Source: Actinopolyspora lacussalsi subsp. righensis (GTDB lineage: Bacteria > Actinomycetota > Actinomycetes > Mycobacteriales > Pseudonocardiaceae). From it: a stretch of 64,000 nt of DNA. The position numbers and the translations under genes are program-made. Position 1 is the first letter of the stretch; every line of letters starts with the position of its first letter. The stretch is from contig NZ_FPAT01000008.1 of the NCBI RefSeq assembly GCF_900116555.1, positions 1-64,000 of the forward strand, read 5' to 3'. Positions 46,223-56,860 of the stretch are shown here, one piece after another. The notes under the pieces were generated by a model, which searched no databases, was not told the DNA's origin, and was given only the letters and a program-made list of their open reading frames with translations.

Positions 46223-46363
46223 CTCCACACGGTCCGGTGCCAACCGGGACGGATGAGGCAGCGCCGGAAGCGGCTACCCACCGACCCTCGCGGAGGGCCG
46301 AAGTCGGGTGTTGGCTGTCCGATGTCGGCCCCTGAGCGCGAGAGAGGACACGTGGAACCGCGC

Positions 46364-46693
46364 TCAACTGCCGCGGTTCTCCCCCAGTTCCTCCACGATG
46401 GGGTTGCTCGTCGTCTCGGTCTCGTGCTCGGCCAGTCCGTCCGCGGTGCGCCGGGTGTTCTGGTCGGCCTTGTCGGCATCGGTCTGCCCCTGCTGGGAAG
46501 CCGGGTCTAGTTGGAGCGAACGCCCCACCTCGGTGAGGTTCTCGTACTCGTCGGCACGCGGCATGGCACGCAACGCGGCGAGCAGTTCCGCGTCGGCACC
46601 GTTGTTCTCCGCGTACTCGACTATCCGGTCCTTGCTCGCCGGGAAATCCAGTCCGGACAGACTCGTTTTCAGATCGGCTCGATCCACAGCCAC
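46364..46693 (-). CDS. DUF2795 domain protein
   Basis: 109 residues. DUF2795 helix bundle in residues 5-65 (LKTSLSGLDFPASKDRIVEYAENNGADAELLAALRAMPRADEYENLTEVGRSL), then a polar disordered tail. Function unknown; genes of this family are frequent in actinomycete stress regions. ATG at 46693 (CAT on the plus strand). Same strand as the Rv2629-like gene that precedes it by about 80 bases. Confidence 0.75.
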   Translation of the reverse strand: MAVDRADLKTSLSGLDFPASKDRIVEYAENNGADAELLAALRAMPRADEYENLTEVGRSLQLDPASQQGQTDADKADQNTRRTADGLAEHETETTSNPIVEELGENRGS

Positions 46694-46774
46694 GGTCGGC
46701 TCCTTCTCTTTCGGGTGATGAGGTTGTCCTCGGGTAATGGGGTTGTCCTCGGGTGAGGTCCCCTGGGGAGAGAC

Positions 46775-47914
46775 TCAGTCGCCACCGCCCACGTCGCTGT
46801 AGCGCAGCAGGCTCGCGACTCCTCCGGTCAAGCTGTTCCGTCGTGGATCGACCAGCACGAGATCGGCGTGAGTGCCCACCAGCGACCACAGCACGGCCGT
46901 GTCGGCGGCGACTCGCTCCGGGGCGGAGACCCCCATGTCACGCAGGGTCCGCTCCTCGGTCGCGACCTGGTTCGGTTCGGTTCCGATCCACAGGGTCTCC
47001 GGCTCCTCAGCGCTGTGGGAAACCTCGCGCAACAGGACGGCGACCTGGCCGCGCTGCAACGCACCCACCGTGTCAGGCCACCCGTCGGTCGCCCGGTCGC
47101 GCTGGCCCAGCTCGCGTTCGAACTCCCCGACGACGGATTCCGACCGTTCCCGCCGTGCGGAGTCGACCGCCTCGGAAACCTCGCGCTGCAGGCTCGCCTC
47201 GGAAGCGTTGCGGTCGCGGTGACTGGCCTCGGTGTCCACCACCCGGTCCCGGAGTCCCTTGCGCAGGTGGTCGTGCACCATCTTCCGCTGTTGCACGTCC
47301 CCCGCCAACACGATGACCTCGGCACCGACCAGCAACGCCTGCCTGTCGATCTCGGCGGCCACCTGGCCCGCGTTGCGCAGCCACTGTTCCTCGACCATGT
47401 TGTCGTGGTGCTTCTGGTCGCCTTCCCCGGCCGAGTGGCTCTTGTGCACCGGGCTCCCGTCCCCCTGCACAGTGGTGCCTCCGCTGTGCCGCCCGGCGTC
47501 GATCACGTGGATGTCACCACCGGTGTGGTCCACCAACGCGAGCAGATGGGGAATCCGGGCACTGCGCAGTCGCAGGTACGGCATCAGGTGGGGCAGCGGA
47601 CCGACCCGCGCCAGTTCGTCGTCGGAGAACTCGGTGGGTGGCCGGGGCAGCTCGTCGTCGAAGACGACCCTTCCCCCCGCTGCCACGAGAACCTGGCCCC
47701 GTTCCCCGACTCGCCAGCTGTGCGAACCGACCGCTCGCTCGACGGCATCCAGATCGGCGTCGTCGGCACCCAGTTCGCTCAGGCGTTCCCGTGCGGAGCG
47801 CCAACGCAGCTCGATCGCCTTGCGGGCGTCCTCCGCATCGGCGGAGGTGTCCAGGTACACCGTCACGAACGGCGGTCGGTGCTGGTACAGGTGCTGCAGA
47901 TAAGCGAGCTTCAT
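46775..47914 (-). CDS. Rv2629/Balon-like baeRF protein (ribosome hibernation candidate)
   Basis: 379 residues. MKLAYLQHLYQHRPPFVTVYLDTSADAEDARKAIELRWRSARERL and the central VEEQWLRNAGQVAAEIDRQALLVGAEVIVLAGDVQQRKMVHDHL followed by ERVAADTAVLWSLVGTHADLVLVDPRRNSLTGGVASLLRY are what I know from the mycobacterial Rv2629 family of eRF1-like proteins. Balon-type members bind the ribosomal A site and protect idle ribosomes. The segment that would hold a GGQ-type loop reads HSAGEGDQKHHDN, so no peptide-release activity is expected. ATG at 47914 is at the family start. Neighbours are stress genes (DUF2795, DJ-1, peroxiredoxin), which fits. Confidence 0.75.
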   Translation of the reverse strand: MKLAYLQHLYQHRPPFVTVYLDTSADAEDARKAIELRWRSARERLSELGADDADLDAVERAVGSHSWRVGERGQVLVAAGGRVVFDDELPRPPTEFSDDELARVGPLPHLMPYLRLRSARIPHLLALVDHTGGDIHVIDAGRHSGGTTVQGDGSPVHKSHSAGEGDQKHHDNMVEEQWLRNAGQVAAEIDRQALLVGAEVIVLAGDVQQRKMVHDHLRKGLRDRVVDTEASHRDRNASEASLQREVSEAVDSARRERSESVVGEFERELGQRDRATDGWPDTVGALQRGQVAVLLREVSHSAEEPETLWIGTEPNQVATEERTLRDMGVSAPERVAADTAVLWSLVGTHADLVLVDPRRNSLTGGVASLLRYSDVGGGD

Positions 47915-48079
47915 GAAAGCCGCACTCCTACTGTCGTGGTCCGGCTGCTCCCGAGACCCGGCTCCTGTCATGGCCCGGCGGCCACCGTCGCGCTGTCGGC
48001 GCTCGGTTCCGGCCGAGCGCGAACCGTTCGGTGGGCCGACAACCCCGGCACGGAGTTCGTGGGGGCCCGGCCCCGCCGG

Positions 48080-48670
48080 TCATCCGGTTCCGGAGCTGGG
48101 AGCGCTACGGGCCTGGGAACGATGTCTGCCTTCGGCCATCTCCTCGACCGTCTTGGCGCAGAAGGCGTCGAGATCATCGGGGTTACGGCTGGTGACCAGG
48201 CCGGAATCGACGACGACCCGCTCGTCGGTCCACTCGGCTCCGGCGTTGCGCAGGTCCGTGGCCAGGCTCGGATACGAGGTCATTCGCCGACCACGCACCA
48301 CGTCGGCCTCTATGAGCGTCCACGGGGCGTGGCAGATCGCTGCGACCGGTTTCTGGTCGGCGAAGAACTCGGCGACGAAACGAACGGCTTCCGGCACCCT
48401 GCGCAGGGCGTCCGGGTTCGCCACACCACCGGGTAGGACCAGCCCCGCGTAATCGGCCACATCGGCGTCGGTGACTATCCGGTCCACCGGGAAGGTGTCC
48501 GCCTTGTCGAGATGGTGGAACGCCCGAACGGAACCGGAGGAAACCGAAACCAGCTCCGGTAGCCCACCGGCCTGCTCGACCACCTGCCAGGGACGTGTCA
48601 ACTCCACCTGCTCGACTCCTTCACCGGCGACCAGGAAAGCCACGCGCAGTCCGCTCAGGCTCCCGGCCAT
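48080..48670 (-). CDS. DJ-1/PfpI family protein (type 1 glutamine amidotransferase-like)
   Basis: 196 residues. Nucleophile Cys113 in AAICHAPWTLIEADVVRGRRMTSYPS, with Glu near residue 18-23 (EGVEQVELT) and the neighbouring His114. The family includes PfpI-like proteases and protein or DNA deglycases/chaperones; the present member is most like general stress protein 18. ATG 48670 has GGAGG ten bases upstream. Divergent from the peroxiredoxin gene. Confidence 0.87.
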   Translation of the reverse strand: MAGSLSGLRVAFLVAGEGVEQVELTRPWQVVEQAGGLPELVSVSSGSVRAFHHLDKADTFPVDRIVTDADVADYAGLVLPGGVANPDALRRVPEAVRFVAEFFADQKPVAAICHAPWTLIEADVVRGRRMTSYPSLATDLRNAGAEWTDERVVVDSGLVTSRNPDDLDAFCAKTVEEMAEGRHRSQARSAPSSGTG

Positions 48671-48889
48671 TCGTCGAACACCTCCACTCGGCATCGGGCG
48701 ATCCGTGTGGCCTCGCGTTACCCCGTGGCAGGAGGGCTCAAACCTCACCGACCAACGGGGCCGTCCGAACGGGTAGGTTCGGTAGGGGACCGAAGCCGAT
48801 CATCGGAGACGTCGGGAGTTCGTGGTGGAACGACTTGCTCCGATCGATCCGGGCACGCGAGCCGAAACGGCATCTCGAAAGGAGTCCTG

Positions 48890-49342
48890 GTGCGGTCTGG
48901 CGAACTCGTCCCGGATTTCGAACTGGCCGATCAGCACGGAGCGCAGCGCACGCTGTCCGAACTGCTGACCGGCGGCATCGTGGTGCTGTTCTTCTACCCG
49001 GCCGCCATGACCTTCGGATGCACCACGGAGAGCTGTCACTTCCGGGACCTGGCGACCGAGTTCGCCGTGCTGGACGCCCAGCCGGTCGGTATCAGCCCGG
49101 ACCCGGTGGACGAACAGGCCCGGTTCGCGGAGCGGAACTCACTGGGATTCCCCCTGCTCTCCGACGAGGACGGTACGGTGGCGCGTTCCTTCGGCGTCCG
49201 TCGCGGTTTCGGTCCGCTGCCAGTGAAACGGCACACCTTCCTGATCGATCGCGACAGCCGTGTCCTGCGGGTGATCCGCAGCGAGTTCCGCATGGGGGTC
49301 CACGCGGACAGGGCGGTCGAGTTCCTGCGGCAACGCGGCTGA
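48890..49342 (+). CDS. bcp: Peroxiredoxin, Bcp/PrxQ type
   Basis: 150 residues. Active site FFYPAAMTFGCTTESC: peroxidatic Cys44 after Thr41 and a second Cys49 five residues on, the arrangement of 2-Cys atypical Bcp proteins. Pro34-type PxxxT is intact (PAAMT), and the FPLLSDEDGTVARSFGV segment is canonical. It reduces peroxides with thioredoxin or mycoredoxin. GTG at 48890 with AAAGGAG five bases ahead. Confidence 0.9.
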   Translation: MRSGELVPDFELADQHGAQRTLSELLTGGIVVLFFYPAAMTFGCTTESCHFRDLATEFAVLDAQPVGISPDPVDEQARFAERNSLGFPLLSDEDGTVARSFGVRRGFGPLPVKRHTFLIDRDSRVLRVIRSEFRMGVHADRAVEFLRQRG

Positions 49343-49488
49343 CATCCGGTCGTGGCTCGCACGCTCCCGGGATGTTCAACGGTGCACTGTGTCCCACGCG
49401 CGAGGCCACCGGGACGGTCGTGCTCCGGGAAGCACACGGAACGTCCCTTCCCAGGACGTCGAGCAACTCGCGAGAGGACGTAACGCAC

Positions 49489-50685
49489 TTGACCGAACGG
49501 ACCGTCGGCATCGTCGGGGGCGGCATCGTGGGCCTGGCGGTGGGACGCGAGCTCACTCGACGTCACGAGAGCACCCGGGTAGTCGTGTTCGAGAAGGAGA
49601 ACCGGCTCGGTGCGCATCAGACCGGGCACAATTCCGGTGTCGTGCACGCGGGCCTGTACTACGAACCAGGCAGTCTCAAGGCGGAACTGTGCGCTCGCGG
49701 TCGGTCGATGCTGCGCGAGTACTGCTCCGAGCGGGAACTGCCCTATGTGGAGTGCGGCAAGCTCGTGGTGGCTGTCGACGGTTCCGAGCTCGCCCGCTTC
49801 GACGCGCTCGAGGCGAACGCGCGGCGCAACGGTGTTCCGGGACTGCGACGTGTGGCCGGTTCGGGGATCACCGAGATCGAGCCCCATGCCGCCGGAGTGG
49901 CTGCGCTGCACTCCCCCGAAACCGCGATCACCGACTACGCGGCGGTGGCCCGAGCGTTGGGTGCGGACATCGAGCGGGCGGGTGGCAGCGTCCTGCTTTC
50001 CACGGCCGTGACCGGAGTGCGGCGGCGGGTCGGGGGTGTGGACGTCGAGACCGCGGACGGGATCCACTCGGTGGATCGGCTCGTGGTGTGCGCCGGCCTG
50101 CGGGCGGACCGGGTGTCCCGCTGGGCCGATGGTGCCGACGGACCGCGAATCGTGCCGTTCCGGGGCGAGTACATGCGGCTCGCCCCGTCGGTGCGCGAGC
50201 TGGTTCGCGGCATGATCTATCCCGTTCCGGACCCGCGTTACCCGTTTCTGGGGGTGCACTTCACCCGCCGCGTTTCCGGGGAGGTCGAGGTCGGGCCGAA
50301 CGCGGTCCTCTCCCCGCACCGGGAGGGCTACCGTCGTCGTGACGTGTCCCTGGACGAGCTGCGCGGCATGGCCGGTTGGCCGGGATTCTGGCGGATGGCC
50401 CGCGAACACTGGCGCACCGGTGCGGTGGAGATGCTGGGCAGCCTCTCGGTAAGGGCCTACATGCGCACGGCACGCCGTTACGTGCCCGAGGTGGGCGTCA
50501 CCGATGTGCGACGCGCGGGCGCAGGAATCCGGGCACAGGCCGTGGACCGGGACGGTTCACTGGTGGACGATTTCCGGATCAACCACGAGGACGGCATCAC
50601 CACGGTGCGCAACGCGCCGTCTCCCGCGGCCACCTCCAGCCTGGCGATAGCCGAGCACATCGTCGACCGCGTGGCGGCGAACTGA
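49489..50685 (+). CDS. lhgO: L-2-hydroxyglutarate oxidase
   Basis: 398 residues. FAD fold VGIVGGGIVGLAVGRELTRRH, then the LhgO segments GAHQTGHNSGVVHAGLYYEPGSLKA, YVECGKLVVA, PFRGEYMRLAP and FLGVHFTRR, RAQAVDRDGSLVDDF. It oxidises L-2-hydroxyglutarate to 2-oxoglutarate, giving electrons to quinone. TTG at 49489 follows GAGAGGACG; the open frame continues far upstream but only through the peroxiredoxin region in a different frame. L-2-hydroxyglutarate arises from glutarate hydroxylation, which may connect this gene to the glutarate module about 6 kb away. Confidence 0.87.
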   Translation: MTERTVGIVGGGIVGLAVGRELTRRHESTRVVVFEKENRLGAHQTGHNSGVVHAGLYYEPGSLKAELCARGRSMLREYCSERELPYVECGKLVVAVDGSELARFDALEANARRNGVPGLRRVAGSGITEIEPHAAGVAALHSPETAITDYAAVARALGADIERAGGSVLLSTAVTGVRRRVGGVDVETADGIHSVDRLVVCAGLRADRVSRWADGADGPRIVPFRGEYMRLAPSVRELVRGMIYPVPDPRYPFLGVHFTRRVSGEVEVGPNAVLSPHREGYRRRDVSLDELRGMAGWPGFWRMAREHWRTGAVEMLGSLSVRAYMRTARRYVPEVGVTDVRRAGAGIRAQAVDRDGSLVDDFRINHEDGITTVRNAPSPAATSSLAIAEHIVDRVAAN

Positions 50686-50853
50686 GAACGATTCGGAACG
50701 GCCGAGGGCCGCGGCAGAGCCGAGGACAACCCACCTGACCGTCACCAGCACCGAAAGGCAACCTCGGCACGAGACCGCACGTCCCCCGGTTCGGACCACG
50801 CGCCCGTCCCGAACCATTAGGCTTGGTGACCGAGACGGTGAAGGGGGAACTCA

Positions 50854-52488
<1,635 letters not shown>

Positions 52489-52492
52489 GTTC

Positions 52493-52517
52493 CCCGGACC
52501 GGGATCGCCGGTCCGGG
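52493..52517. terminator. Terminator between the kinase and GDSL genes
   Basis: CCCGGACCGG / CCGGTCCGGG, 10-bp perfect stem with a 5-base loop, five bases after the kinase stop, between convergent genes. Confidence 0.8.
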
Positions 52518-52529
52518 AGCTCCGAGCGC

Positions 52530-53357
52530 TCAGCTCGCCAACTGGCTCCGCGTGGCGACGAAGCCGGAAACATCGGGCAAGAAGCCCTGCTCATGGCCGG
52601 TGGCGTTGGGGTGGAAGGATTCCTCGACAGGGTAGGAGAGCCCGTTGATCCAGGGTTGCGCACCGCACACACCGTGTCCGGAGAAGTCGTCGCGCACGTC
52701 GAGGAACGAGAAACCGGCGGCCGCCGCCTGCTCGGCGATCACGCTGTCGAGCGTGTCGGCGGCGTCGTTGAGCCTGCCCCGCTCGAACTCGCTCAGCAGG
52801 GACAGGCAGGGGCCGAGCTCGAACAACCTCGGATAGCCCACGACGGCCACTCGGGCTTGCGGAGCAGCGGCGGCGATCGCGTCGTAGGTCTCGGCCAACT
52901 CGGCGGGAAGCTGTTGGGTGGCGTAGTTCTCCGCCTCGGTGACCGCGTCGTCACAGGTCTGGTCGCCGCCGGTGTTGCAGGTGGTGATCACATCGACGAA
53001 TCCGGCGTCGTTGCCGCCGATCGAGACGGTGACCACATCGGTACTCGCGCTCAGCGCGTTGACCTGCTCGTTCAGGACGTCCGGGGTCTGCGCTCCCGCG
53101 CACGCGGCGAAGTCCAGGGAATCGACCGTTCCCCGGTCCACCATCAGTCGCGGATAAGCCTGCGGGCTCCGCAGGCAGTCACCGCTCTCCGAGGTGTAGT
53201 TTCCGATTCCCACGCCGGACGCGTAGGAGTCGCCGAGGGCCGCGTACTCAACCGGATCGGCGAGGTCGGTCGCGGCGCTCGCGGCGGGGGCCAGCAGTGG
53301 GAGCAGGGCGGCAGCCAGGACGGCGGAACAGCTGTTCGACAGCACGGATTTGCGCAC
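52530..53357 (-). CDS. Secreted SGNH/GDSL esterase-lipase
   Basis: 275 residues with a classical signal peptide (VRKSVLSNSCSAVLAAALLPLLAPAASA, cleavage after ASA). Block I nucleophile in YAALGDSYASGVGIG, block III SIGGNDAGF, block V FHPNATGH. Six Cys after the leader suggest three disulfides, as in Streptomyces secreted esterases such as the S. scabies and S. coelicolor enzymes. GTG at 53357 follows GGAGG by five bases. Confidence 0.9.
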   Translation of the reverse strand: MRKSVLSNSCSAVLAAALLPLLAPAASAATDLADPVEYAALGDSYASGVGIGNYTSESGDCLRSPQAYPRLMVDRGTVDSLDFAACAGAQTPDVLNEQVNALSASTDVVTVSIGGNDAGFVDVITTCNTGGDQTCDDAVTEAENYATQQLPAELAETYDAIAAAAPQARVAVVGYPRLFELGPCLSLLSEFERGRLNDAADTLDSVIAEQAAAAGFSFLDVRDDFSGHGVCGAQPWINGLSYPVEESFHPNATGHEQGFLPDVSGFVATRSQLAS

Positions 53358-53675
53358 GGATACCTCCGGTGGCCTTGATCGACCGTTCGTGATTATCAAC
53401 ACACCGAAGGTCGCGAAAGGCGAACACGGGAAAACCGCCGGAATTGGCTGCGATCGTGTGAGACCCCCTCACCGGAAAGTCGGAACGGGCCGGAGCCCGT
53501 ACGGAGCAGCCCCGCGGCGGGGCGGGCACGGGAGGAGAGGAGTCGAGGCTTCCCCACCCCAGCGGGTGAAAGCGCACAACGAAGACGTGCACACCGGAAC
53601 CACGACGCAACGAACAACCAAAGGAAGCAATGTGTCGCGGCTGAAAGTGTTGCCGTGACGACATAGCCTGTTGCC
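53358..53675. other. Divergent promoter gap
   Basis: 318 bases between the GDSL and rocD starts. No gene seen; it holds the two divergent promoters. Several short direct A-rich patches (GAACACGGGAAAACC) but no clear operator. Confidence 0.35.
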
Positions 53676-54917
53676 ATGACCGCGGCCGTACCGAGCGTGC
53701 GTGGCACGCCTACCGAGACATCCGAGTTCCTGGCACTGGACGAGACCTACTCCGCGCACAACTACCACCCGCTTCCGGTGGTGCTCTCGAAGGGCACCGG
53801 AGCGTGGGTGACGGATGTGGACGGTAACGACTACCTCGATTTCCTGGCGGGCTATTCGGCGCTGAACTTCGGGCACCGCCACCCGGACCTGATCGCTGCC
53901 GCGACGGAACAACTCGAACGTGTGACGTTGACCAGCAGAGCGTTCCACCACGACCAGTTCGGGCCGTTCTGTCGGGAGCTGGCCGAACTGACCGGCACGG
54001 AAGTGGTGCTGCCCATGAACTCCGGGGCCGAGGCCGTGGAGTCGGCGATCAAGGTCGCCCGCAAGTGGGCCTACCGGGTCAAGGGGGTCGCCGAGGACCG
54101 TGCGGAGATCGTCGTGGCGGGATCCAACTTCCACGGCCGCACCACCACGATCGTCTCGTTCTCCACCGACCCCGAGGCGCGCGCCGACTACGGTCCCTAC
54201 ACCCCCGGTTTCGTCGTCACCGATTACGGCGACGCCGCCGCGGTCGAGTCGGCGATCACCCCCGACACGGCTGCCGTACTCGTCGAACCCATCCAGGGCG
54301 AGGCGGGGGTGATCGTGCCCGAGCAGGGGTACCTGCGCGAACTGCGGAGGCTGTGCGACGACAACAACGTGCTGCTGATCGCGGACGAGATCCAATCGGG
54401 ACTGGCCCGAACCGGCGAGCTGCTGGCGACCTCGCACGAGGGGGTACACGCGGACCTCTACACCCTGGGCAAGGCTCTCGGCGGGGGGATCCTCCCCGTT
54501 TCCGCGGTGGTGGGAAGCAGCGCGGTGCTCGGTGTGCTGCGTCCCGGGGAGCACGGCTCGACGTTCGGCGGCAATCCGCTGGCCTGTGCGGTGGGTCGAG
54601 CGGTGGTGAACCTGCTCTCCAGCGGATACTTCCAGACTCGGGCGCGCGAGCTCGGTAACCGGCTGCACGCACGCTTGAACCAGCTGGTCGGTAACGGTGT
54701 TTCCGAGGTCCGCGGCCGCGGCCTGTGGGCGGGCGTCGACATCTCGCCGGGCGGTCCCGAGGGACTCACCGCGGCCACGGAACTGATGCGGCGCGGTGTG
54801 CTCTGCAAGCAGACCCAGGAGAACACGCTGCGGATAGCCCCACCGCTGGTGATCACCCCGGAGGAGCTGGACTCCGGCCTGGACGCCGTGGCACACGTGC
54901 TCACCACCGAACGCTGA
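53676..54917 (+). CDS. rocD: Ornithine aminotransferase
   Basis: 413 residues, class III PLP aminotransferase. LALDETYSAHNYHPLPVVLSKGTGAWVTDVDGNDYLDFLAGYSALNFGHRHP, PLP contact NSGAEAVESAIK, ADEIQSGLARTGELLA, and the Schiff-base Lys in YTLGKALGGGILPVSAVVG. It transfers the delta-amino group of ornithine to 2-oxoglutarate, giving glutamate semialdehyde, which the pruA enzyme elsewhere in this window converts to glutamate. ATG 53676. Its stop lies in a 14-base tandem repeat. Confidence 0.93.
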   Translation: MTAAVPSVRGTPTETSEFLALDETYSAHNYHPLPVVLSKGTGAWVTDVDGNDYLDFLAGYSALNFGHRHPDLIAAATEQLERVTLTSRAFHHDQFGPFCRELAELTGTEVVLPMNSGAEAVESAIKVARKWAYRVKGVAEDRAEIVVAGSNFHGRTTTIVSFSTDPEARADYGPYTPGFVVTDYGDAAAVESAITPDTAAVLVEPIQGEAGVIVPEQGYLRELRRLCDDNNVLLIADEIQSGLARTGELLATSHEGVHADLYTLGKALGGGILPVSAVVGSSAVLGVLRPGEHGSTFGGNPLACAVGRAVVNLLSSGYFQTRARELGNRLHARLNQLVGNGVSEVRGRGLWAGVDISPGGPEGLTAATELMRRGVLCKQTQENTLRIAPPLVITPEELDSGLDAVAHVLTTER

Positions 54918-54940
54918 CCGGACAGGGCTGACCGGACAGG
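54913..54940 (+). repeat. 14-base tandem duplication at the rocD stop
   Basis: GCTGACCGGACAGG occurs twice in direct tandem; the first copy contains the rocD stop codon (TGA at 54915-54917). Confidence 0.85.
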
Positions 54941-54996
54941 GCGGCCGGCTACCGGTGAACCGGAACCGCCCCACCCGGCTCAGGAAACCGCCCGGT

Positions 54997-56034
54997 TCAG
55001 GAGGTGGCCAGCTCCCTGGAGAGCGCGGTGAGCCTGCTCAGCGCACGCAGGTACTTCTTGCGGTAGCCACCCGCCAGCATCTCCTCGCCGAACAGCACGG
55101 ACAACGGCTCGCCGGAGACGCGCACCGGTACCGCGCGGTCGTAGAGCCGATCGGCGAGCGCCACCACCCGCAGCGCCACCCCCTGGTTCGGCACGGTGTG
55201 CAACCCACTCAGGTGAACCGCGGTGACATCGTCGACCATTCGGCCGTACTTCGAGGGATGCACCCGCTGCAAGTGGGCGCACAGCTGTTCGAAGTCGTCG
55301 AAGGTGGCAGCGGGGGTGGTACGCGCCCGCTCGGCGAGCTCGGTCTCCTCGAGCGGTTCCGGTGGTTCGGGCTGATCGCGGTGCCGGTAGTCGGGGCCGT
55401 CGACGCGCACGACGCGGAACCGCTCGGCCATCGCGTGAATCTCCCGCAGGAAGTCCACGGCGGCGAACCTGCCCTCGCCCAGCTTGTCCGGCAGTGTGTT
55501 CGAGGTCGCGGCCACCCTCACGCCGGCGTCGGTGAGTCTGCTCAGCAGCTGGGTGACCAGCATCGTGTCCCCGGGGTCGTCGAGCTCGAACTCGTCGATG
55601 GCCAACAGTCGATGGTCGGAGAGCCTGCGCACGGCCTCGTTGAAACCGAGCACACCCACGAGATTGGTCAGCTCGACGAACGTGGCGTAAGCCTTCGGCT
55701 GCTCGACCTCGTGCCAGAGCGAGGCGAGCAGGTGCGTCTTGCCCACGCCGAAGCCGCCGTCCAGGTAGAGCCCGGGCAGGCCACCGGAGTGGCCGTTCCT
55801 GCCGCCCCGGCCGAACAACGAGCGCAACCAGGATCCTCCACCGGAGGCGGAGCGTCCGGTATCGGCGGCGAACTCCCTGCAGGCGGCAACCGCCGCGGCC
55901 TGACTGGGCTCCGCCGGGTTGGGCAGGTAGTTGTCGAACCGTACTTCGTCGAAGCGCGGTGGAGGAGTCAGTGCGGCGACCAGTTCGTCGGAACCGAGCT
56001 CGGGATGGCGGTCGACCAGGCGCGGCATGCTCAT
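54997..56034 (-). CDS. zapE: Cell division ATPase ZapE (AFG1 family)
   Basis: 345 residues. Walker A GLYLDGGFGVGKTHLLASLWH, Walker B HRLLAIDEFELDDPGDTML, sensor TSNTLPDKLGEGRF. ZapE proteins associate with the FtsZ ring in other bacteria; the mitochondrial relative AFG1 supports protein quality control. Rv2670c is the mycobacterial counterpart. ATG at 56034 (MSMPRLVDRHPEL) was preferred over the frame-opening codon at 56091, which overlaps the next gene. Divergent from the RibD-like gene, as in mycobacteria. Confidence 0.88.
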   Translation of the reverse strand: MSMPRLVDRHPELGSDELVAALTPPPRFDEVRFDNYLPNPAEPSQAAAVAACREFAADTGRSASGGGSWLRSLFGRGGRNGHSGGLPGLYLDGGFGVGKTHLLASLWHEVEQPKAYATFVELTNLVGVLGFNEAVRRLSDHRLLAIDEFELDDPGDTMLVTQLLSRLTDAGVRVAATSNTLPDKLGEGRFAAVDFLREIHAMAERFRVVRVDGPDYRHRDQPEPPEPLEETELAERARTTPAATFDDFEQLCAHLQRVHPSKYGRMVDDVTAVHLSGLHTVPNQGVALRVVALADRLYDRAVPVRVSGEPLSVLFGEEMLAGGYRKKYLRALSRLTALSRELATS

Positions 56035-56089
56035 GCTGGAACTGTAACCGGAGGCTCGTGGCTGCCCGTGGGCGTGCTGTGATGGAACC

Positions 56090-56860
56090 ATGCAGCAGCT
56101 GTGGCCCGTTCCAGAGACGAAACAGGTGGACAGCGAGCCGGAAACGGCCGACGAGCTGGAACGTTTCTACGAGTACCCCTCGGAGCTGAGTCGCCCGTGG
56201 GTGAGGGTGAACTTCGTCTCCAGCCTGGACGGCGCAGCGGCGGTGAACGGCGGTTCACGCGGGTTGTCCAGCCCCGTGGACCGACGCGTGCTCTCGCTGA
56301 TCCGGGATCTCTCGGATGTCGTGCTGGTCGGGGCCGGAACCGCGGCGGCCGAAGGGTACCGGGGATTGCGGCGCACCGAGGCGCGCACCCGACGACGCAC
56401 CGAACGCGGTCTGGGTGAAGTGCCCCCGATAGCGGTGGTCACCGGCAGCGGTTCGATCGACCCAGCATCGCCGCTGCTCACCGACACGGTCGCCACCCCG
56501 ATCGTGCTCACCAGCGAGGCCGCTCCCGTCGAGCGCGTCGCCGCGCTGACCGAGGCGGGCGCCGATGTGGTGACGGCCGGGCGGAACGATGTCCACCTCC
56601 CGACGGCCCTGCGGGAGCTGGCACGGCGCGGGCTGTACCGCATCGGTTGCGAGGGTGGTCCCGGCCTGTTCGGAGCCCTGATCGCCGCTGACGTGGTCGA
56701 CGAACTCTGCCTCACCGTGTCACCACTGCTGACCAGCGGGGACACCAGTAGGATCGCCACAGGCCCAGTGGCCGGAACACCGCGTGACATGCGGCTGCTC
56801 TCGGCGCTGTACGCCGACGAATCGATGCTTCTGCTCCGCTACGGGAGACTGGCCGAGTGA
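56090..56860 (+). CDS. RibD C-terminal / DHFR-like pyrimidine reductase (Rv2671-like)
   Basis: 256 residues. RibD_C fold: RPWVRVNFVSSLDGAAAVNGGSRGLSSPVDRRVLSLIRDLSDVVLVGAGTAAAEGY and CEGGPGLFGALIAADVVDELCLTVSPLL. There is no N-terminal deaminase domain, so it is not a full riboflavin enzyme. The M. tuberculosis counterpart Rv2671, next to the zapE gene, can act as an alternative dihydrofolate reductase. ATG 56090; the stop overlaps the next gene start by four bases, joining it to the sigma factor operon. Confidence 0.86.
   Translation: MQQLWPVPETKQVDSEPETADELERFYEYPSELSRPWVRVNFVSSLDGAAAVNGGSRGLSSPVDRRVLSLIRDLSDVVLVGAGTAAAEGYRGLRRTEARTRRRTERGLGEVPPIAVVTGSGSIDPASPLLTDTVATPIVLTSEAAPVERVAALTEAGADVVTAGRNDVHLPTALRELARRGLYRIGCEGGPGLFGALIAADVVDELCLTVSPLLTSGDTSRIATGPVAGTPRDMRLLSALYADESMLLLRYGRLAE

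Noticed and set aside
48595-49488. Extension of the L-2-hydroxyglutarate oxidase frame upstream by 298 codons
   Set aside because: The extension overlaps the peroxiredoxin gene in another frame and reads as Arg/Pro-rich shadow; family members begin at the FAD motif.
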